A stretch of DNA of 64,000 nucleotides from Litoditis marina (GCA_964036275.1 OZ038433.1:23906985-23970984), one strand, 5' to 3'. Shown: positions 1 to 10,890, counted from the first letter of the stretch. Notes: generated from the letters alone by a model not told the origin. Numbers and translations: made by a program.

Positions 1-590
1 GAAAATCTACGAGTGAAAATTCCATCTCGTAGAGTTCCGCCGTTAGTTCTTTGAAAGAAAAAAACATTTCACTGTTATCGTCATTGTCTTCTGCTTCAAT
101 ACGATGAATGCAGGGTAAAGTCTGAGCTGAACGTCGAGCACCTATGAAACACGCAATGAAAATGTTCACTTATTGTTGTTTGACCACGTTTGTGTATGAT
201 TTGATATAATATAACAACAGTAATAGGTATTTTCGAGTTTCTTAGGCCGTTCTACTATTCACTATTTGAGTGAAAGGAGCGCAGGTTACAGGGGTAATCA
301 TAGGCTTGTCTTGAAAGTTCGCCAGAGCAACTAAAAATTGAATGCAAACAAATTTTATGAGAAATAACTACTAGTTCTCGAATAACAACGGCAGGACCTG
401 GCCCCCTTGTGTTAGGATTACCGTAGTTTTCCATAGAAAACCCACAGTTTGGAAACGTTCTAGCTATCTTATTTTTGATATTTACTATTAATTTTTTAGT
501 ATACCCTGGTTCATTACACAAAAAAGATTTCAACCACTTTCAAGTCAATTTTATATTTTGAGATTGCCTTTAAGTATCCATATCCATAAG
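1..590. other. Intergenic, no gene recognised
   Basis: No exon with family similarity, no RNA gene and no clear repeat was recognised. The minus-strand open frame at 255-533 has no recognisable domain, signal peptide or splice context, and is treated as chance. Confidence 0.5.
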
Positions 591-599
591 GGTGCCGAA

Positions 600-1533
600 T
601 ACATTATATTTCCCGTCAGACCAGGAAGTGGGGAGAATGTGTTTTTGCCAGACTCGCTGCCACAGCAGAATAACAACTCTGCATCAAATAGGGAAAAAGG
701 ATAAACAACAGCCTAGTCAGTATAAAAAAACAGAAAACTGCAGTGGGCCGATCCCTCGTATTTTCCAATACTTTCTTATTAGTAGTATAGTATAGCTTTT
801 TTACTAATCCTACAACTCTCTGATTCAGTGGCGTTGTAAACTTTGCATGTGTGTCTAATCTTTCCGTGTTACATATACACCAGATAGGAGAATATGTTTT
901 GTAAAACGCTTGCAGAACCTTCGGTGTGAATATTTTTGCATGGCGACTGTTAAAATGGTACCATCACTATCGTTTATCGTTTTCTGTTGCAATAGACTTT
1001 ACTGATTAGTTGATTCATCAATTTGTTAAACAACATGGCGTTGAAATCGTGCTATCTCGGTTGTTTTGTTGTGAAATGGACACCGAATCTATTTTTGTGA
1101 TAAGTATTTGCGAATGAGTAGATGTTTTTGAAAACATACATCATGATAGAACAATCTATTAGTTTTCTGAAACGGCCATTTGATCCAAATAGAGCATAAT
1201 ATCATTACACCACATATAAACCAGGGTTTGCGTGAGAGCTCCGTGAACTCTTATCCGAAATTTTTTTTCAGAACTATCCAAAAACTTTTACTGCGAAAAC
1301 TCAGGAGGCAATCTCTCTACCACGGTATTTTTAGATAAGCCCACTCTAAAGAATTATTAGCTCTCTGTTCGTTTCTGTTTGTTGTTACCGACTGAGGTGT
1401 TTACAGTTTACCCAGACGTAATCTGTTTGTGTCGACTGTTATCTTCCCTACCAACAAACAATCTATATCATGTGTTATTGATAAAACATAGTATTTAAAG
1501 CGGAGAGAACTGATACCCTCATCGCAACCAATC
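600..1533 (+). repeat. Upstream flank of small-gene copy A, duplicated near 5680-6803
   Basis: Stretches here recur in the same order upstream of copy B. A GGCGTTGAAATCGT block lies at about 1039 and 6337. A block around CAACAAACAATCTATATC lies at 1451-1500 and 6721-6770. A weaker match around 610-670 resembles 5680-5730. The two genes were therefore duplicated together with roughly 0.7-1 kb of upstream DNA. Identity is highest in the last 80 bp before the start codon and decays further upstream. Confidence 0.65.
1451..1533 (+). promoter_or_regulatory. Proximal promoter of copy A: TGATAA site and TATA-like box
   Basis: A TGATAA motif (1479-1484) is followed by a TATA-like AGTATTTAA about 35-45 nt before the ATG at 1534. 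The segment is nearly identical to 6721-6803 before copy B. TGATAA is the extended GATA site bound by nematode intestinal GATA factors, so gut expression is an inference. No splice acceptor abuts this ATG, unlike the other genes in the window. Confidence 0.5.
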
Positions 1534-2580
1534 ATGTCTGGAAGAAGAGCTGCTGAACAAAAAGAGTGCAAAGGTATGTAAAATTTCTCTCATCTTCTCT
1601 CAGTCCCACATTTCCAAAATCTGAGCCGAGCATGTTATGTCGATGTATAAGCAGAAACCTTCTTGATATTATTATCGTTGCGTTCGTTAACTAGGAGTAA
1701 ATTGAATAGTCATGTGAAGTCAGCATTTTAATGAGCCATCGTGCACTTTGTCATTGCACGTTTCTGACTTCTGCTGTGTTAAACATGTTTCACGTGACTC
1801 CGCCATCGACTAACAGTATACTCGATTTGCAACAAGGCGGACCCTTACTCTTGTAACCAAAGGGCAGTTTTGAGAAAGTTCGGTGGCGAAAAGAAAATTT
1901 AACAATAATGAAGTTTTTTGAAGTCAATTTATCTATTCCAAGTTTGCACGTCGTTTTTTAGCTTGTTTTTGTGTGTTAAACATACAATGCACATCATCGG
2001 AATTCAAAAACGCGCCATACAGTATATTTTCCGACGTTTCTCCCAGTATTACGTGAATATTCACTACTACTATGGGGAAACTGAATATTCACTAGTACTT
2101 GGAAAATATTCGGAATTTCAGAGAGTCAATCTCATCGCGAGCAGGACAAGGGAGTTCACGTGCACGGGGATCCGAGCAAGGCGTGTTGCGAGAAGGACAT
2201 CACGGGAGGTCCCTGTGACACTCACAAGTACGCTTATTCTCTGAGTTCACAATTCCGAATTCCTCAAGTACTCAAGTAGGGAGGTTTTCGAGTTCCAGAA
2301 ACTTCGAGTGTTACGAGTTTTGAATTTTGTAAAATTCGAGGTTTGGTAAATTCAAGTTTTTTGAGTTTTGAGTTTTTTCGAGTTCCGCAAATTTCGATTT
2401 TCTCAAGTACTCAAGTATCGAAATTTTAATTTTCAAGTTTTTCGAGTTCGGTTTCAAGTTATTCGAGTTCTGAAAATTTTGAGTTTTTAGTCATTTTTCA
2501 ATAATTCTAATTACAGACATGCCGACCCCAAGGACCACGCCCACCACGTACGTCGCGACGGGAAATGTGTCGACGAGTAG
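1534..2580 (+). CDS. Small His/Cys/Lys-rich protein, copy A
   Basis: Exons 1534-1573, 2122-2227 and 2517-2580 give a 69-residue protein beginning MSGRRAAEQKECK. The body alternates His pairs (SH, VHVH, THKH, DHAHH), acidic and lysine residues, and five cysteines including one CC pair. No signal peptide or membrane segment is visible, so it should be cytosolic. The ligand-rich composition suggests metal binding, but I do not recognise a family. It is the paralogue of 6804-7574. They share the exon-1 sequence, GG-CDTHKH and GKCVDE. Two differences stand out: an extra 289-bp intron interrupts a Lys codon here, and an AAG codon of copy B is TAG here, so this protein stops at GKCVDE, four residues before the copy-B end. 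The first-intron donor is GTATGT and the acceptor is ATTTCAG. Confidence 0.72.
2264..2490. repeat. TTCGAGTTT-type low-complexity repeat inside copy A intron 2
   Basis: The intron consists largely of short degenerate units around TTCGAGTTTT and TCAAGTACTCAAGT. The same motif in reverse complement (CTCGAAACTCGAAA) forms the block at 32187-32585 in an ENT intron. It is a dispersed simple-repeat family. Confidence 0.7.
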
Positions 2581-3387
2581 TTCGAGAAGTAATCACGAAT
2601 CAATTTCATTTCGTTCATTTTGTACATTCCATCAGTCGATAACAACTGAAAACTGTAAAACTTTTTATTGAACTTTCCTTGTCTATGAATGCAATGTTAT
2701 ATGTAAAAATTATGGTTTCATAATAAGGTTTCAATCCTTCAAAAAAATCGATTTGTCTGCTCAAAGTATGCCACCTACCAAGCGTTTCCGAGTGAAAGTT
2801 CAAATAATCGCGCGCAGCGCGAAGCGCTGTGCGAGATTTGTCTTTGTTGCGGCTAATGCGCGCTTCCGTTTTTTTAGTTTCTCCTCAAAAAGGCTGAAAT
2901 TCGCAAAACAAAGTTTTTATTGATGTACTTGTTTTCTATAGCTAATTCCCTAACCGTGTTTCAAATTTGAGCGAAATCGGTTAAGTTTGAGCCAAGTTAT
3001 GACCTCATGCGCTTCATCAAGAGCGCCAACTTCCGTCGTGTGTGGGTGGGTGGGTGGGTGGGTTGTGACAAGAAAAGTAAACCCAGTTCAAGAGTTTCTA
3101 CTCAACCGAATTCGTTGAAAATTGTGGAAGACATGTGATACCTACTCAAACACTCGCGGAGCAAAAAAAATTCAAGAAAAAATTGTTTTACTCAAAGTTA
3201 TAGACATTTTTCGGAACGTGTCTGCGTCTCTCCATTTAGCACGCTCTCTCACTCTCTCTGTCCGGTCGACAACTTAAACTGTATTGTAACTTAGAGTAAC
3301 ATTTACCGATTTGCTCGAAAATTGAAATATGATGCCATTGTGGCTTTTATTTGAGTATGAAGTATTCTATTCCTGACGTCCTTCAGG
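2581..3387. other. Intergenic with GCGC hairpin and GTGGGTGG run
   Basis: No gene is seen. A GC-rich inverted repeat lies at 2811-2833 (10-nt arms, 3-nt loop). A similar, perfect hairpin lies at 10891-10913, so this looks like a piece of a dispersed repeat. A run of GGTGGGTGG units lies at about 3043-3064. Confidence 0.55.
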
Positions 3388-4170
3388 ATTCTGGAGACCA
3401 GATGACGTCATTTTTGAAAAGTGCAAAGTTGACGTCACATATATTGTTAAACGATGATAATATCTTAGAAAGGGTCAATTAACGGTGAAACTCAATCTTA
3501 GAGTGATGTATTCTGGGATTCTGGAGACCAGATGACGTCGATTTTGAAAAGTGCAAAGTTGACGTCACATATATTTTTAAACGATGGTAATATCTTAGAA
3601 AGGGTCAATTAACGGTGAAACTCAATCTAAGAGTGATGTATTCTGGGATTCTGGAGACCAGATGACGTCGATTTTGAAAAGTGCAAAGTTGACGTCACAT
3701 ATATTTTTAAACGATGGTAATATCTTAGAAAAGGTCAATTAACGGTGAAACTCAATCTGAGAGTGATGTATTCTGGGATTCTGGAGACCAGATGACGTCG
3801 ATTTTGAAAAGTGCAAAGTTGACGTCACATATATTTTTAAAAGATGGTAATATCTTAGAAAGGGTCAATTAACGGTGAAACTCAATCTGAGAGTGATGTA
3901 TTCTGGGATTCTGGAGACCAGATGAAGTCGATTTTGAAAAGTGCAAAGTTGACGTCACATATATTTTCAAATGCTGAAAATATCTTAAAAATGGTATATT
4001 AACGACAAAACTTTATGTAAATATGACTTATTCTGGAAATCAGAAGGCCAGATGACGTCAACTCTCAAAAAATTTACGTGAAATATGTTTTCGAATGCTG
4101 AAAGTTTCTTAGAAATGGTCAATTTACGATTAAACTTCATTCAAACATGACGTATTCTGGGATTCTGAAG
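3388..4170. repeat. 130-bp tandem satellite with TGACGTCA-type motifs
   Basis: Units beginning ATTCTGGAGACCAGATGACG start at 3388, 3518, 3648, 3778 and 3908, an exact 130-bp period. More degenerate copies continue to about 4170. Each good unit has ATGACGTC near its start and TTGACGTCACATAT about 30 nt further on. TGACGTCA is the CREB/ATF palindrome. Nothing here is coding. Confidence 0.92.
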
Positions 4171-4335
4171 GGCAGAGGGCAGAAAGTAAGTTTTTAGAAC
4201 TGCAATGTTGACGTCATATTTTTCTCAAATGATAGTAATACTCGGCAAGTGGTTCATTAAGAAAACAATTTTATCTGCACCGTACAGATCAAACCACTTC
4301 TCTACATACCTACGGCATGTAAACAAAAAGAGAAA

Positions 4336-5045
4336 AATTCATGAAAAAGTGGGGGCCCAACGACTGTGAGATTTGTCTTCTGCTGTGCGCCCCTTAGACA
4401 ACTACTCTCAAATGGAGCAGCTACTGCTACAAAAACCGAAAAATACTCATGTATAACTGTTAATTACAAACATACAAAAGTCGTAAAATATTTTTTCAAA
4501 CCTGTAAACTAGAATCTGTAAATAACCGAAAAATACTAATATACTCAAGTATTGTTCATTACAAACATACAAAAGTCGTAAAATATTTTCTCAAACCTGT
4601 AAACTCGAATCTACAAATCACAGATGTTAACTTAACGTAGTCAATTATAGAGTTCCTGGTTTTGTGCACAATGGTTGGTGTTTTTGATCATTACTTCAAT
4701 TCTAGGTGCTATAACGTTCGGCATATTATTCAACAGTTGTTCTCTCTTTCGCAGCTGTGACTTGTAGATTCTAGTTTACAGGTTTGAGAAAATATTTTAC
4801 GACTTTTGTATGTTTGTAATGAACAGTTATACTTGAGTATATTAGTATTTTTCGGTTATTTACAGATTCTAGTTTACAGGTTTGAAAAAATATTTTACGA
4901 CTTTTGTATGTTTGTAATTAACAGTTATACATGAGTATTTTTCGGTTTTTGTAGCAGTAGCTGCTCCATTTGAGAGTAGTTGTCTAAGGGGCGCACAGCA
5001 GAAGACAAATCTCACAGTCGTTGGGCCCCCACTTTTTCATGAATT
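4336..5045. repeat. Foldback element with about 290-bp inverted arms
   Basis: Left arm 4336-4626 and right arm 4752-5045 are near-identical reverse complements around a 125-bp spacer. The outer end reads AATTCATGAAAAAGTGGGGG. Each arm contains two tandem copies of a roughly 100-bp segment around ACAAAAGTCGTAAAATATTT. There is no coding potential. It is a MITE or foldback transposon; no target duplication was identified. Confidence 0.9.
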
Positions 5046-6803
5046 GAAATGGTGTTTAAAAAACTACTACCCCATTACATGAGGGTTATCGTGTTTATAG
5101 CGAATCGGAACCGTTATAGTGAGGCAAAAAATAGTTTCGAAACATAAGCGTGGGAAAAACAAAAAATAAATAAATTGCTGCATACAAAAATGAGAAGTTT
5201 ACACCATCTTCTATGCAATAAATGAACGAGTATGTATTCATTATTCGTTCGCATTACGACTGATGACCATTCGGCTAGAAATAGACGAAGGTTTATATTT
5301 ACTGCTTTGATGTTTACAAGAAACATCGCGTTGAAAATTATCTTGTTTTGTGGCTAAAAAGTTGCGAAAACATATACTCATCGAGAATATACATCGTGAT
5401 AAAACAACCGTTCGTTTGAAATTTTTTCAAAATATCCCAGGATCATTTAACACCGAATATTTGGCACATTACTGGTACCAGAGTTTCCCTGAAAGATTTG
5501 AAAAATTGTCTCTGTTTCCCAGAGAAATTGTCGTTTCCGGCTGACATTTTCGTAAACGCTCAATGCAGTTGGAGTTCTGCAGAACGCTACTTGTACTTGC
5601 CTGACAAACTTCTGTTCAATGACCGGGGAAGTATAACCGTGTGTAAACAACATACTCCATCTTAGGCTTGCAGGAAGTAGGACGTGCGTTTTGCCACATT
5701 ATTCGCCATGGCGGAATAACACGTGTTGCTTAGAATAGCCAATCACGAGGGGGACATAGTTTTCATCGCTCGCAGATAGGAACTTTGGGTATGAAGTAGC
5801 GGAACAAAAGCAGCCGTATTTCGATGAAAGAACCACACATTTTCCTAGTTGAAAATACACATCCTTTCATGGTAGGGCTCGGCAGCCAGTTTTGAAATAA
5901 GAATCGATTAATAACGTCCTGAACTAGAGCTGTTTTCTTTTTTTTTGTTAACAGCATTCATGCTTTGATCAGCGATGTTACTTCAACATCATTTCTATGA
6001 AACTGTCAAACATTGATTCCACATTCAGTTGGAATCACAAAGTCAGTGGGAATTTTTTTTTTGCCCGGCCTCATTATGAAATAGTTAATTGTGAACAAAC
6101 GCAAGAGCTTTCAAATTGATTTTCATCGCGAGAGGAACTTTTTCAAATAAGACTATCAATGTTGTTTTTATTTGGACACCATATTTCAGCGGAAACAATC
6201 AGTATTTTGAATTTCCTAAATTTATTTCTATGGCGATAGTTAAAATCATACCACTGAACAACAAAGCTGTGTTTACTATTTTCTTCTGCAACAGACCTAG
6301 GTGGTTAGTAGATTCGTCAGTGTTGTTAACAAACGGGGCGTTGAAATCGTACTATCCATGATGTTTTTATTTGTGCACATAATCTATTTCTGGAACAATA
6401 ATATTGGGCACAACATCACTTTTTCGAATATAACATCGTGATAGTACAATATAATTTAAGTACAACCCACATTCATTTGATCTTTCACTATTTTAACCCG
6501 TGATTGCCCTCGTGATGACCAAGGTCCCTGAGAATGCGTTTGTTTTCCAGTCACCATGAATCACACTCACAGATCTTTTCTATATGTCGCTGAACGGAAA
6601 ATCAATGAACAGGATGATGTTTTTTTGAAAATAAAAACGCAATATGGTGTACATGTTTGTTGTTACCGAATAAAGTGTTTACCCAGACGTAATCTGTTTT
6701 TGTTCATATTTATCTCCCCCACCAACAAACAAACTATATCATTTGTTATTGATAAAACATAGTATTTAAGGTTGGGGAAACCTATACCCCATCGCAACCA
6801 ATC
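5046..6803. other. Intergenic; flank duplicate and possible third flank fragment
   Basis: No coding exon was found. 5300-5560 weakly resembles the 1020-1170 and 6330-6440 flanks, for example in the block CATCGTGATAAAACAA. That suggests a third, gene-less copy of the upstream region. The part from about 5680 to 6803 is the flank of copy B. Confidence 0.45.
6721..6803 (+). promoter_or_regulatory. Proximal promoter of copy B: TGATAA site and TATA-like box
   Basis: TGATAA (6750-6755) is followed by AGTATTTAAG and then CATCGCAACCAATC directly before the ATG. It is nearly identical to the copy-A promoter, indicating recent duplication or conserved control. Confidence 0.5.
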
Positions 6804-7574
6804 ATGTCTGGAAGAAGAGCTGCTGAACAAAAGGAGTGTAAAGGTGAGTTCATTCCAACTCTTGTTTTCGAAATAAACAGCAAAAACTCATCCGCTTCTC
6901 TACTCAAATTTGATTTTTTCTGGTTTTCCTTGATGTTTTTCTCTTGGCTGTCAGAATGGTTGCATTCAGTATTCTCCAAAACTATGTTATCGCGTTCAAT
7001 GATGGATGTATCAAATTCAAAGCCAGAACAATTTTGAACATCCTTAGCCACCAAATCTATTCTAAACTTCTCACGAAGCATCTCTGAATTTTTTAATTGG
7101 GTTTCTCGCAAAACGGCCTCTTTGATGTAATTCGCCCACCGAAGAAAAATATGAAAGGTTTGCCTGGTTAGTGCCGTTGAACTTTTCCACCAGTTAATTT
7201 ATCGAGCATCACAATTACCTAAAGTGTACCAGCCAGTTGTACTGAGATTCTAACGAAACGCTGCCGTTGAGCATATGAAGCACGTCGTAACTTCAGAACG
7301 TGCAATACGTGCACATTTTTCAATGTTTCTTCGTGTTTACCTTTACTATGTAGTCAGGGAAACAGTAGTATGGGAAAATATTGGTACTTCAGAGACTGAG
7401 AGTCATACTCATGAGGCGGGAAAGCATGTGCACGGGAAGGATCCCATGAAGAAGTGTCCCGCAAAAGATGTGATCGGAGGTGCCTGTGACACTCACAAAC
7501 ATGAGGACCCCATGGATCACTCCAAACACGTACATCGCGAGGGGAAATGCGTTGACGAGAAGTTCAAGAAGTAA
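6804..7574 (+). CDS. Small His/Cys/Lys-rich protein, copy B
   Basis: Exons 6804-6843 and 7393-7574 (GTGAGT donor, ACTTCAG acceptor, phase 1) give a 73-residue protein. It starts MSGRRAAEQKECKE and ends GKCVDEKFKK. It has four cysteines and nine histidines, mostly in HxH or HKH/HVH pairs (SHTH, KHVH, THKH, HSKHVH) with intervening Asp, Glu and Lys. This pattern suits transition-metal coordination, but no known family is recognised. It differs from C. elegans-type metallothioneins, which carry many more cysteines. No secretion signal is visible. Copy B lacks the second intron of copy A and keeps the KFKK tail. Confidence 0.75.
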
Positions 7575-8725
7575 TCACAAACCACTTTTTCGTGTATTAT
7601 CTACCATACTTGATTTTTGTTCTCTTCAAAACTGTTACAACCTGTATAAATTTCTCTCTGTATAAAACTTGTACAATGATATTTTGTGAATGTGAGATAA
7701 ATGTGGAAGAATGAAATTTCAAAACCCCAAAAAGTTCACTGCATTGCTCAATATTAGCAACAGAGTACTTCTAAACACAATGTTTAGTACTTAAAACATT
7801 CAAAAAAAATCATTGGACTTCCAATTCTTCTATACGTAATTAAATTACCTCTTTTTGTTCCATCATAACAATATTATAGTCACTGACATTCCTCCATCAG
7901 CCAAGAGTTCAACTTTCCAACAATTGTTTTATAACGAGAAAAGTTCCAGAAAACGTTTAACTTTGCGGTTCTGGGGAGCTACTTTCATTAATTTCAATGT
8001 TTGGCTCGAACAGTCAACTGATTACTGTAAGAGTTCAAAAACGTATGCAACAGAGTATGCAAACATCACCTCCGTCGCAGACACTTCTTAAAGATGTCCT
8101 TAATCATACATTCTTGGTCTCTCATAACTTTTGTGTTCATTGATGAGATTGTGCAATGTTGGCCTCTCCATAGGTGTCATGCCCCAACACAATTGCCTTG
8201 GCCCAATGCCAAGCCAGCTGCGGTCAACTCCCCTACCCCCCCCCCCCCCCTCTTCCGATTATCGACTGGTATTCAAACGCACGCTTTTATTTCAAATATT
8301 ACCTTATACCAAACATCCTTTGTATTCTTGATTGGAAACTTTTTAAATTATACTGAGAAACTTAGTTGAAATTAAACAAGTATACCGAAGCTGTAGTTAG
8401 TATTAAAACTATTTAATTTTATAACGCAACGAAAAAATACTTTCTCGCACCATCATATTATTATTCATGCACATTGAAAAAATAATTGTTATCAATCACT
8501 GATGTCAATTTTCAAGTTGAACCAATTTTACTTCAACATGTTTTTCTTTCCTAAAACTTGGTACATTTCCTATTCACCAATTTAGATGTTCAACAGTAAG
8601 GAAACCATTTTTAAAGTTCAAGTTACCTATGTTTTCTCCTGGTTTGTTGCTTTTATAATAATTCAGCTTTTTTTAATAATACTTAGTTGCTTTTATAATA
8701 ATTCACTACAGTTCAGATTAGCCGA
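7575..8725. other. Intergenic, no gene recognised; poly-C tract
   Basis: AT-rich spacer with a pure C run at about 8237-8250. No exon or RNA gene was recognised. Open frames here are short and lack domain similarity. Confidence 0.55.
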
Positions 8726-10083
8726 ATGCCAGGCCAAAACCGTTTGCCATCCCAGCCCTCAACCAGTCTTCACTGTCCGGAAACAATGAAGAGGGCCTCT
8801 TCCTCGGAACTTTTCCCCGAAAACGTTCCCGGTGCATGGCATATGAACCGAGAAAATGAAGTAAGATCCATGTTTTGGTCGGCAAATAGAAGAGAAGTTC
8901 TTGTTTTCGGATAAACTAGAGACATTCGAAAGGGTCAGAGCTTTAAAAACTGACTATAGTTTTCTTGGCAGTTCAGTTATAACTCAGCTTGATTTACGAG
9001 ATACCAACACAAGTTTTCAAGGTTTTCGAGACCATATTTTGTTTTACCACCGCACCGAGCAAGTTGGTAGATGTAGATGGAATGAGGTTCAAAAGGAATG
9101 AGGGTTTTCCCGAGGTTCTGTGTTGCAGGCGCTGGTCCCGGGACAGAAGCCGAAAACATTCCGTACCGATTTAGAGCCTGAAGATGTGAAGCTAGTCAAT
9201 GGTGAGACGACTGTTCACTGGTGATAGTAGAAGGTTTCGAGTCGAGTTATGTTACCAGGAAATGTGATTTTAACTTTTCCCGAATAACGTTTCACGTGTA
9301 CACTTAAAGAAACGTAACTCTAGCTTTTTTCAAAACCGACATGAGGTCAAAAGAACTTCTACCAATAATTGCTCAGTCGTCGTTCCTGTATCACTGATCT
9401 GATCCATTTTCTTATTCGTAGTGTTCAATGTTTACTACTGTAGAAAAATGAATGAGGTTGATATGTAGGTTTTGCATCGATACGAGACACGTATTCTGTC
9501 GAAATCTTCGTTTTAGTGTGATCTCACACAGACTCTGAATTTGGACAAAAAACGGGATCAAACTACAAATACACTGGGTTAGGGCGAAATACATCGTATA
9601 AGTTTGTATTGGTAAAAAGTATACCTGCAGTTCCTACTGAAGTATTCTTCTTTTCAGAACTAGGAAGACTCATGCCGGACCAACTCGCCGAGTATATTAA
9701 AGCCCTTCAGAGTAACGCATTTACCCTCGGAGTGGAAGAAGGTGTGTTCTCACGTATTTGATAGTTTTCCAAGGTTCTTTCACAAAACTATCATTTCTCA
9801 ATATTAATGATATTTTTCGGCTTCTTCTTGGCTCAGTTATTGTCAATTTGTCAGGTTACAACAGAAACGCATGATTAATAATAACCCTAGACTTGAATGG
9901 CGTGACGTGAGACAGGCGAAACTACGCGTCTTGACTGAGAATTTTGAAGTTAGTTCTATATGTAATAGTTATAAGGTTAAATAGCTTTTTTCTCATATTG
10001 AGCTAGGTCTTTTTTCAGCACGGCAGTTCTCCAAAGGCAAAGTTCTACAGATATTCAAACGGCGCTCCGATCTCTCAATGTGA
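8726..10083 (+). CDS. lin-52: LIN-52, DREAM/MuvB complex subunit
   Basis: Exons 8726-8860, 9129-9201, 9658-9741 and 10019-10083 encode 118 residues with all phases consistent. LIN52 proteins are of this length. Residues 22-33 (KRASSSELFPEN, followed by VPG) match the family RASPDLWPEQLPGV segment, the LxSxExL-type pocket-protein docking region. ELGRLMPDQLAEYIKALQ and then SNAFTLGVEE in exon 3, followed by RQFSKGKVLQIF in exon 4, match the conserved C-terminal LIN52 helices. LIN-52 bridges LIN-9/LIN-54 and the retinoblastoma-like protein in the DREAM repressor of cell-cycle and germline genes. An acceptor CACTACAG lies 16 nt before the ATG, so trans-splicing is likely. It sits 2.3 kb upstream of MCM2 on the same strand. 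Confidence 0.85.
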
Positions 10084-10107
10084 ATGTTCTTTATAGTATT
10101 ATGCGAA

Positions 10108-10113
10108 AATAAA
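10108..10113 (+). terminator. lin-52 polyadenylation signal
   Basis: AATAAA begins 25 nt after the lin-52 stop codon, a typical distance for a short nematode 3'UTR. Confidence 0.6.
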
Positions 10114-10394
10114 TGTGCTCTTAATTGAAAACTGTTGTATGAAACTTAGAAACGAGAAGTAATCAGGTCTGAGGTTGGTGAACAAAAGCAACAAGTGGAA
10201 AAATAGTTCTGTTCATTTCATTGACTCGTCCAAGATACAAGTTAAAATTTTCTGATGATTTTGTCAATGAAACAAATAATTCCTTAGCGTTTCTGTCTCA
10301 GTGTTGTTATCTACTGTGAGGATTATATGTACACATTTTAAATAGTTACGACGAATTGAAAATTTCCGAACCAATCCATTAGTTGTTCGGTATA

Positions 10395-10610
10395 AACTCG
10401 CTATAGTCGTCGCCAACGGAAAGGCGGGAGTGTACTGTATATCTCACTTTCCGCTGTTTAAGCACATATGTCTACTATTCCACATATTAGAGCCGTTGTG
10501 TTCTAATAGCGCAGTGGTCAGCGGGCGGCTACGATTCTTTTGCTCGCAGGTTCGTTTCCGGTGAGACAGAAGTTTATAAGTTTGGCACCCACTATAGCAC
10601 CTGAGTCACA
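10395..10610 (+). mobile_element. SINE-like repeat, copy 1
   Basis: A roughly 210-bp block is shared with 19563-19765. Shared landmarks, in order, are GTCGTCGCCAAC, ACTGTATATCTCA, a TTTCCGCTGT segment, GTGGTCAGCG, TCTTTTGCTCG and TTGGCACCC. The middle has tRNA-like A-box (AGCGCAGTGGTCAGC) and B-box (AGGTTCGTTTCC) elements. It is probably tRNA-derived. Confidence 0.6.
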
Positions 10611-10792
10611 TTTTTCAGAGTTTCATTAACTACTCCTAGTTTAGTAGGTGGCTTTTCAGCAGTCGTGTGATCGAAGTTTGGTAACTATTTGCTTAACCAC
10701 TCTATCGAATCTGTTCTGAATGGCCACTTTGACTGAACTGCTACTTGCAAGATGGGACTGTAGAGTTTGCTTTTCTCGAAGCAAGTGTTATG

Positions 10793-10878
10793 TTGCTCTA
10801 TCCCGCTGTGTTTGTAGTTTGATCGCATAGTTTCCCGGTTACATTTATGCCACGAATCGAGTTCAAACTACAGGTCAG
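10793..10878. mobile_element. Short inverted-repeat element, GTTTGTAGTTTGATC family
   Basis: It begins TTGCTCTATC then GTTTGTAGTTTGATC and closes with TTCAAACTACAGG, forming a hairpin. Other copies lie at 21508-21590, 22512-22619 and 27470-27547. Single ends lie near 27766, 36546, 41542, 42533, 48487 and 61587. The family is non-coding and MITE-like. Confidence 0.65.
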
Positions 10879-10890
10879 AATTGATCCTTG

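Noticed and set aside
3388..4170. CRISPR-like array
   Set aside because: Units are contiguous 130-bp tandem repeats with no unique spacers, in a eukaryotic genome.
6782..7111. 109-residue minus-strand open frame
   Set aside because: It overlaps copy-B exon 1 and intron in antisense, and shows no domain, start context or splice support.
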